Shown: in pieces, positions 14,594 through 19,451 of the stretch
Position numbering within the stretch: position 1 is the stretch's first letter
How the letters are laid out: every line of letters starts with the position of its first letter
Assembly: GCA_900770895.1 (NCBI GenBank)
Contig: CAAGMF010000143.1
Location: 1 to 19,451, forward strand
DNA: 19,451 nucleotides
DNA from: an uncultured Mitsuokella sp.
Lineage (GTDB): Bacteria > Bacillota > Negativicutes > Selenomonadales > Selenomonadaceae
Direction: 5' to 3'
Made by a program: the position numbers and the translations under genes
The notes under the pieces: model-generated
Databases searched by the model: none
What the model was told of the DNA's origin: nothing
What the model saw: the letters and a program-made list of their open reading frames with translations, nothing else

Positions 14594-17431
14594 ATGCAGA
14601 ACATGATAACGATAAAGGGCGCCCGCGCCCATAACCTCAAGAATATCGATGTCGAGATTCCGCGCGACAAGTTCGTCGTGATCACCGGTCTATCGGGGAG
14701 CGGCAAGTCGTCGCTGGCTTTTGATACGATATATGCCGAGGGGCAGCGTCGCTATGTCGAATCGCTGTCGGCCTATGCGCGTCAGTTCCTCGGGCAGATG
14801 GATAAGCCGGATGTCGATAAGATCGATGGTCTGTCGCCGGCCATATCGATCGATCAGAAGACGACGTCGCATAATCCGCGCTCGACGGTCGGCACGGTGA
14901 CGGAGATTTATGACTATCTGCGCCTGCTCTATGCCCGTGTCGGTCATCCGCACTGCCCGAAGTGCGGCAAGCCGATTACGCAGCAGACCGTCGACCAGAT
15001 GGCCGATACGATCATGGCCCTGCCGGAGCGCACGCGCCTGCTCATCATGGCGCAGGTCGTCCGCGGGCGCAAGGGCGAGCATAAGCGTCTGCTCGAGCAT
15101 ATCGCGCATGATGGCTACGTCCGTGTGCGCATCGATGGCGAGGTGTATGATCTCAGCGATGATATCAACCTTGAGAAGAACAAGAAGCATACCATAGAGG
15201 TCGTCGTCGATCGTCTCGTCGTGCGTGAAGGCATGCGGCAGCGGCTCGTTGACTCTCTCGAGACTTCGCTGAAGATGGGCGGCGGTGTCGTCTACGTGCA
15301 GATCGTCGATGGCGAATGTCTCATGTTCAGCGAGAATTTCGCCTGTGTCGACTGCGGCATCAGCCTGCCTGAGATCACACCGCGCATGTTCTCGTTCAAC
15401 AATCCCTATGGCGCCTGCCCAGTCTGCACGGGGCTCGGCTCGCATATGGAGTTCGACGAGGAGCTTGTGATGCCGGATAAGAGTCTGTCGGTCGGCGAGG
15501 GGCTTTTCGCGCCGCTGTCGACGAACCGCAACTCGTATGCCATGTGCTGCATCGAGTCGCTGCTCGCCGACCATGGCTACGATATGACGACGAAATGGCG
15601 CGCCATGGACCATGAGACGCAGGATATCCTGCTGCACGGTTCGGGCGAGGAGCGGTTCCGGTTCCACTATACGAATATGTTCGGCGAGTACAAGGAGTAC
15701 TATGTGCCGTTCGAGGGCGTCATGCCGCTGCTGTCGCGCCGCTATCACGAGACGGATAGCGATGAGATGCGGGAGACGTATGAGAACTATATGATAGACA
15801 CGCCATGCGAGGCCTGCCACGGTGCCCGTCTGAAACCGGAGACGCTGGCGGTCACCGTCGGGGGCAAGAATATCTATGAGTTCACTTGCCTGAACATCCG
15901 TGAGGCCGATGAGTTCCTGTCCGGGCTTGAGTTCGATGAGCGTGAGGCGAAGATTGCGCGGCAGATCTTGAAAGAGATTCATGCGCGGCTTCATTTCCTG
16001 ATCAATGTGGGCCTCGACTACCTGACTCTGGCGCGCGCAGCGCGCACGCTGTCGGGCGGCGAGGCGCAGCGTATCCGACTCGCAACGCAGATCGGCTCGG
16101 GTCTGCGCGGCGTGCTCTACGTGCTCGATGAGCCCTCGATTGGTCTGCACCAGCGTGACAACAACCGTCTGCTGGCCGCTCTGAAGCACTTGCGCGATCT
16201 CGGCAATACGCTCATCGTCGTCGAGCATGATGAGGATACGATGTATGCGGCTGACCATATCATCGATATGGGACCAGGCGCCGGAGCGCATGGTGGCCAG
16301 GTCGTGGCACAGGGCACGGTCGAGGATATAAAGAAGGTGCCGGAATCGGTGACGGGACAATACCTGTCGCGGCGGAAGTTCATCCCGGTGCCGGCCACCC
16401 GGCGTCCGGGCAATGGCAAGTTCATCACCGTACTCGGCGCGGCGGAGAACAACCTGCAGGATATCGATGTGAAGATACCGCTCGGTACGCTGACGCTTGT
16501 GACGGGCGTCTCAGGCTCGGGGAAATCGACGCTCGTGAACGAGATCCTGTATAAAGGCATCGCGGCGCGGCTCTATCATGCGAAGGGCAAGCCGGGCCGC
16601 CATAAGGCGATCAAGGGCCTCGAGAATATCGACAAGATCATCAATATCGACCAGCAACCCATAGGGCGCACCCCGCGCTCGAATCCGGCTACGTATACCG
16701 GGACGTTCGACCTCATCCGGCAGCTGTTCGCGAAGACGAGCGAGGCGCAGATCCGCGGCTATAAGGCGGGGCGGTTCTCGTTCAACGTCAAGGGCGGACG
16801 CTGCGAGGCCTGCAAGGGCGATGGCATCCTGAAGATCGAGATGCATTTCCTGCCCGATGTCTATGTGCCCTGCGAGGTATGCCATGGCGCCCGCTACAAC
16901 CGTGAGACGCTCGAGGTACGCTACAAGGGGAAGAATATATCAGAAGTCCTCGACATGACGATCGATGAGGCAGTGGAGTTCTTTGCCAATGTGCCGCGCA
17001 TCGCGCGCCGGCTGCAGGTCATACAGGATGTCGGACTGGGCTATATAAAGCTGGGTCAGCCGGCCACGACGCTGTCGGGCGGTGAGGCGCAGCGCGTGAA
17101 GCTCGCTACCGAGCTCTCGCGGCGCTCGACCGGTCGCACGCTGTACATACTCGATGAGCCGACGACCGGCCTGCACACGGCTGATATCCATCGCTTGCTC
17201 GGCATACTGCAGCGTCTCGTCGATGCTGGCAATACGATAGTGGTCATCGAGCATAATCTCGATGTCATAAAGACGGCCGACTATATCATCGACCTCGGCC
17301 CCGAGGGCGGCTCAGGCGGCGGCACCGTCGTAGCTACGGGGACGCCGGAGGAAATCGTACAGGTCAAGGCCTCGTACACCGGCAAGTTCCTCAAGCCCCT
17401 GCTCGAAGATCCGGCGAGCAGAGAGAAGTGA
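14594..17431 (+). CDS. uvrA: Excinuclease ABC subunit A (UvrA)
   Basis: UvrA is the damage-recognition ATPase of nucleotide excision repair. It dimerises on DNA, loads UvrB and then leaves. At 945 residues it matches the usual length. The first ATPase has Walker A GLSGSGKS (32-39) and signature LSGGEAQR (486-493) followed by YVLDEPSIGLH. The second has GVSGSGKS (638-645), LSGGEAQR (827-834) and YILDEPTTGLH. Zinc ligands are C251, C254, C275, C278 and C737, C740, C760, C763; the latter set is three residues from the E. coli positions. Nothing required is missing. ATG 14594 is chosen, with a purine-rich GGAAGAGAG upstream; GTG 14570 and ATG 14603 are in-frame alternatives. No uvrB or uvrC is in the window. 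The gene follows the split hairpin repeat directly. Confidence 0.98.
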   Translation: MQNMITIKGARAHNLKNIDVEIPRDKFVVITGLSGSGKSSLAFDTIYAEGQRRYVESLSAYARQFLGQMDKPDVDKIDGLSPAISIDQKTTSHNPRSTVGTVTEIYDYLRLLYARVGHPHCPKCGKPITQQTVDQMADTIMALPERTRLLIMAQVVRGRKGEHKRLLEHIAHDGYVRVRIDGEVYDLSDDINLEKNKKHTIEVVVDRLVVREGMRQRLVDSLETSLKMGGGVVYVQIVDGECLMFSENFACVDCGISLPEITPRMFSFNNPYGACPVCTGLGSHMEFDEELVMPDKSLSVGEGLFAPLSTNRNSYAMCCIESLLADHGYDMTTKWRAMDHETQDILLHGSGEERFRFHYTNMFGEYKEYYVPFEGVMPLLSRRYHETDSDEMRETYENYMIDTPCEACHGARLKPETLAVTVGGKNIYEFTCLNIREADEFLSGLEFDEREAKIARQILKEIHARLHFLINVGLDYLTLARAARTLSGGEAQRIRLATQIGSGLRGVLYVLDEPSIGLHQRDNNRLLAALKHLRDLGNTLIVVEHDEDTMYAADHIIDMGPGAGAHGGQVVAQGTVEDIKKVPESVTGQYLSRRKFIPVPATRRPGNGKFITVLGAAENNLQDIDVKIPLGTLTLVTGVSGSGKSTLVNEILYKGIAARLYHAKGKPGRHKAIKGLENIDKIINIDQQPIGRTPRSNPATYTGTFDLIRQLFAKTSEAQIRGYKAGRFSFNVKGGRCEACKGDGILKIEMHFLPDVYVPCEVCHGARYNRETLEVRYKGKNISEVLDMTIDEAVEFFANVPRIARRLQVIQDVGLGYIKLGQPATTLSGGEAQRVKLATELSRRSTGRTLYILDEPTTGLHTADIHRLLGILQRLVDAGNTIVVIEHNLDVIKTADYIIDLGPEGGSGGGTVVATGTPEEIVQVKASYTGKFLKPLLEDPASREK

Positions 17432-17441
17432 GGGGAAGGCT
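17429..17441. repeat. Half copy of the palindromic repeat, overlapping the uvrA stop
   Basis: TGAGGGGAAGGCT matches exactly the loop plus right arm of the repeats at 6515-6537 and 12583-12605. The left arm is absent, so no hairpin can form. Its first three bases are the uvrA stop codon. It may be a decayed or truncated copy, or a chance match of 13 bases. Confidence 0.45.
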
Positions 17442-17460
17442 CGGGCGGCGGTGTTGCATT

Positions 17461-17491
17461 TTGGTTCGTTATATAGTAATCTATATACCAA
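17461..17491. promoter_or_regulatory. AT-rich hairpin upstream of the beta-barrel gene
   Basis: TATATAG (17470-17476) and CTATATA (17481-17487) form a 7-bp perfect stem with loop TAAT, framed by TTGG and CCAA. It stands out in very GC-rich flanks. It overlaps where a promoter for the next gene might lie (TATATA at 17482-17487), but no good -35 is seen, so its role is open. Confidence 0.35.
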
Positions 17492-17554
17492 GGCGGACGG
17501 GGCGAAGGGGAGCCGCGGAAGCCGGGTATATGGACATTCAGGAGGAATGCAGAA

Positions 17555-18064
17555 ATGAAATTGAAGAAAATATTGTTTACGTCTATGGCGGTCATGGCTC
17601 TGGGCGCATCGACGGCTATGGCAGCGCCGATCAACCAGATGGCCAACAATGAGACGGCAATCGGCGTGGGCACGAAGGAGACCTATGTGGAGCACAAGTT
17701 CGCTCATAAGGCGACCGTCGGCTTCCAGTATATGGACCGCGATGAGTACGGCGACCAGAAGGCAGCCTATATGCAATACGATGTCGTAGGCTCCGAGGTC
17801 AAGCTCATCGGTGGCTATCGCTGGGACATGGGCAGCAATGAGAAGAGCAATGCCTATGGCGGCGTAGCGCTCTCGACGCCGAAGGTGCTCGGCTTCGACC
17901 TGTATTCCTCCTATGTGGCAGGACGCGATTTCAACGAGGTCCAGGTCGGACTGAACAAGGACATCATCGCCAATGTCGGTCTCAATGTGAACTATCACAA
18001 TTTCAAACCGAAACATGGTGACCGCGAGAATGCTGTCGGCGTAGGCCTGACCGTGAAATTCTGA
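17555..18064 (+). CDS. Small outer-membrane beta-barrel protein
   Basis: This 169-residue protein carries a textbook signal peptide: MKLKK, a hydrophobic core, then STAMA before the likely cut at about residue 23. The mature part (about 146 residues) consists of short alternating strands rich in G, Y and V (ATVGFQYMDRD, VKLIGGYRWDMG, NAYGGVALST, FDLYSSYVAG, VGLNVNYHNF). It ends in VGLTVKF, with the terminal phenylalanine typical of outer-membrane barrels recognised by the BAM machinery. The size suits an 8-strand barrel. AGGAGG (17540-17545) lies 9 nt before ATG 17555, a very strong site, suggesting high expression. A terminator follows, so it is likely monocistronic. Its specific role (porin, adhesion, structure) is unknown. 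It supports a diderm host. Confidence 0.85.
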   Translation: MKLKKILFTSMAVMALGASTAMAAPINQMANNETAIGVGTKETYVEHKFAHKATVGFQYMDRDEYGDQKAAYMQYDVVGSEVKLIGGYRWDMGSNEKSNAYGGVALSTPKVLGFDLYSSYVAGRDFNEVQVGLNKDIIANVGLNVNYHNFKPKHGDRENAVGVGLTVKF

Positions 18065-18082
18065 TCAATCAATGCGTATGAC

Positions 18083-18121
18083 GAGGTCGTCTGGCTGGGA
18101 GGCTGGACGGCTTCGTTTTTT
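18083..18121 (+). terminator. Rho-independent terminator after the beta-barrel gene
   Basis: GAGGTCGTCTGGCT (18083-18096) can pair with GGCTGGACGGCTTC (18101-18114) over 14 positions, several as G-T wobbles, around a GGGA loop. A six-T run follows at 18116-18121. It lies 19 bases after the stop. Confidence 0.85.
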
Positions 18122-18158
18122 GTTTGCTGTCCTGAGACGTCTTTTTTGTATACACATA

Positions 18159-18188
18159 TTGACATAAACGGTGGACATGCTATACAAT
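18159..18188 (+). promoter_or_regulatory. Promoter of dapB-asd
   Basis: The -35 is a perfect TTGACA (18159-18164). The -10 is TATACA with an upstream TGC (extended, 16-nt spacer, 18181-18186) or TACAAT (18-nt spacer, 18183-18188). The start would be near 18193, giving a leader of about 30 nt. That is too short for a lysine riboswitch, and none is seen. Confidence 0.8.
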
Positions 18189-18222
18189 GAATGCATATTG
18201 AGCTTTTTAGGAGGCGTATATT

Positions 18223-19011
18223 TTGACTACTGTACTCGTCAATGGCGCTTGTGGGCGGATGGGTACTGCTGTATTGAAAGCGGTACAAGACGATAAGGAC
18301 CTGCAGCTCGTGGGAGCCGTCGATATAAAAGGCGGAGCGGATACCGGGGAGCTGGTCGGCGGCCCTGCCAATGGCATAAAGGTGGAGACAGATCTCGCGG
18401 CAGCGCTCGAGCGTCTGAAGCCGGAGGTCATGGTTGACTTCACCCGGCCGGATGTCGTGTTTGGCAATGTCAAGACGGCGCTGGAGCATCATGTGTCGCC
18501 GGTCGTCGGCACTACGGGACTCAGCGAGGCGCAGAAGGATGAGATCAAGGCCATGGCGGAGCAGAACGATACGCCGGCCTTCATTGCGCCGAATTTCGCT
18601 ATCGGGGCAGTACTGCTCATGCTCATGAGCCGTATGGCGGCAAAGTATATGCCGGACGTGGAGATCATAGAGCTGCATCATGACAAGAAGCTCGATGCTC
18701 CCTCGGGCACGGCCATACAGACGGCGCAGATGATCGCTGAGGTCCGTCCGGAGCATCATCAGGGTCATCCGGATGAGAAGGAGAAGATGCCTGGTGCCCG
18801 CGGTGCGGAGTACGAGGGCATGCATATCCACAGCGTGCGCCTGCCGGGCTATGTGGCCCATCAGGAGGTCATATTCGGCGGTCTGGGACAGACGCTGACC
18901 ATACGCCATGACTCCATGGCGCGTGAGTCGTTCATGCCGGGCGTCGTGCTGGCAGCGAAGAAAGTGCGTCAGCTGCATGGCCTGACGGTCGGTCTCGATA
19001 AGCTGCTCTGA
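18223..19011 (+). CDS. dapB: 4-hydroxy-tetrahydrodipicolinate reductase
   Basis: DapB reduces the product of DapA with NAD(P)H to tetrahydrodipicolinate in the diaminopimelate/lysine pathway, which feeds peptidoglycan. At 262 residues the length is standard. The nucleotide-binding loop is VNGACGRMGTAV (GACGRMG at 8-14), and VDFTRPD (71-77) and VVGTTGL are family motifs. The catalytic and substrate stretch ELHHDKKLDAPSGTA has H152, H153, K156 and the PSGT loop at 160-163. The start is TTG 18223, 8 nt after a strong AGGAGG (18209-18214); no nearby in-frame ATG would keep the NAD(P)H loop. It is followed after 35 bases by asd, which acts two steps earlier, so the pair forms a pathway operon. Confidence 0.97.
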   Translation: MTTVLVNGACGRMGTAVLKAVQDDKDLQLVGAVDIKGGADTGELVGGPANGIKVETDLAAALERLKPEVMVDFTRPDVVFGNVKTALEHHVSPVVGTTGLSEAQKDEIKAMAEQNDTPAFIAPNFAIGAVLLMLMSRMAAKYMPDVEIIELHHDKKLDAPSGTAIQTAQMIAEVRPEHHQGHPDEKEKMPGARGAEYEGMHIHSVRLPGYVAHQEVIFGGLGQTLTIRHDSMARESFMPGVVLAAKKVRQLHGLTVGLDKLL

Positions 19012-19046
19012 TATCGGATACGGTATTTATTTGGAGGAAAGATAAT

Positions 19047-19451
19047 ATGAAGAAGTACAACGTAGCTATCCTCGGTGCTACTGGTGCCGTAGGTCAAGAG
19101 TTCCTGAACCTCATCGAGGAGCGTCATTTCCCGTATGCTGATCTGAAGCTGCTGGCCTCGAAGCGCTCGGCTGGCAAGAAAATCGAGTTCATGGGCAAGG
19201 AGTATACGGTCGAGGAAGCTACTAAGGATTCTTTCAAAGGCGTCGAGATCGCGTTGTTCGCTGGCGGCGCTGCGAGCAAGGAGTTTGCTCCGGCAGCTGC
19301 GGCAGCTGGCGCTGTCGTCATAGATAACTCGAGCACGTTCCGCATGGACCCGGATGTGCCTCTCGTCGTACCGGAGGTCAATCCGGAGGCCATCAAGGAC
19401 TGGAAGAAGAAGGGCATCATCGCCAATCCGAACTGCTCGACGATTATCATG
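19047..19451 (+). CDS. asd: Aspartate-semialdehyde dehydrogenase, N-terminal part
   Basis: Asd reduces aspartyl phosphate to aspartate semialdehyde with NADPH, the branch point to lysine/diaminopimelate, threonine and methionine. The window holds the first 135 residues of a protein usually about 330-370 long; the gene runs off the end. The NADPH loop is VAILGATGAVGQEFL (GATGAVG at 10-16), and FAGGAASKEFAP and DNSSTFRMDPDVPLVVPEVN follow. The active-site cysteine is C130 in ANPNCST. ATG 19047 has GGAGG (19033-19037) 9 nt upstream. It is co-directional with dapB 35 bases upstream with no terminator between, so it is expressed from the dapB promoter. Confidence 0.97.
   Translation, partial: MKKYNVAILGATGAVGQEFLNLIEERHFPYADLKLLASKRSAGKKIEFMGKEYTVEEATKDSFKGVEIALFAGGAASKEFAPAAAAAGAVVIDNSSTFRMDPDVPLVVPEVNPEAIKDWKKKGIIANPNCSTIIM

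Noticed and set aside
14383..14706. A 107-codon minus-strand open frame across the insert and the uvrA start
   Set aside because: It is made of the palindromic insert and the antisense of uvrA, with no ribosome site; such frames are common artefacts of repeats.
14690..16360. A 556-codon open frame on the minus strand inside uvrA
   Set aside because: It lies wholly opposite a fully recognisable UvrA, has an I/R/H/D-rich composition with no motifs, and reflects the low stop density of the antisense frame in GC-rich DNA.
18122..18222. A lysine riboswitch or T-box ahead of dapB
   Set aside because: The predicted leader is only about 30 nt and lacks any such fold.
1..19451. CRISPR array, phage genes, toxin-antitoxin pair or defence island
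   Set aside because: No regularly spaced repeats, and no integrase, capsid, nuclease or toxin-type genes were found; the genes are housekeeping, transport or envelope-related.

Overview
The window looks like one end of an assembled contig from a diderm anaerobic Firmicute, most likely a Negativicute of the Selenomonadales type. This is inferred from gene content, not from a database search. The pointers are an RND efflux pump and a signal-peptide-bearing outer-membrane beta-barrel protein (so an outer membrane), an A-type flavoprotein (anaerobe), strong AGGAGG-type ribosome sites with many TTG and GTG starts (Firmicute-like), and a fairly GC-rich sequence. Bases 1-19 are not genomic: they match the end of the Illumina TruSeq adapter, so the first gene is cut by the contig end.

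Layout. (a) 20-415, minus strand: 5' part of an fprA-type flavodiiron protein. It diverges from an RND efflux operon (membrane fusion protein 606-1895, pump 1892-4996) across a 190-bp region holding a promoter on each strand and two inverted-repeat elements. (b) 4974-5198: a tRNA-Pro(CGG) with its own promoter beginning in the last codons of the pump gene, followed by two hairpin terminators. (c) 5232-6511: a small nitroreductase translationally coupled to a membrane-anchored protein of unknown function. (d) 6600-9502: an HD-domain hydrolase, glutaminyl-tRNA synthetase and a small lysine-rich protein, closely spaced. (e) 9595-10875: an ArsB/NhaD-type transporter. (f) 11018-14314: a promoter, then DUF2225 protein, an overlapping unknown protein, and an exported DUF4127 protein. 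(g) 14594-17431: uvrA. (h) 17555-18064: a small outer-membrane beta-barrel protein with terminator. (i) 18159-19451: a strong promoter, then dapB and the start of asd, two enzymes of the aspartate/diaminopimelate-lysine pathway.

The genes are mostly housekeeping or ordinary accessory genes, and I do not see a new multi-gene defence or biosynthetic system. The less ordinary content is between the genes. There are two copies of a 17-bp-stem hairpin repeat (10944-10985 and 14365-14559). The second has its loop split by a 149-bp, long-palindrome, MITE-like insert (14388-14536) flanked by CATT. A second family of palindromic intergenic repeat occurs at 6515-6537 and 12583-12605, with a half copy at 17429-17441. 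The fprA promoter is bracketed by an 8-bp inverted repeat whose arms lie four helical turns apart.
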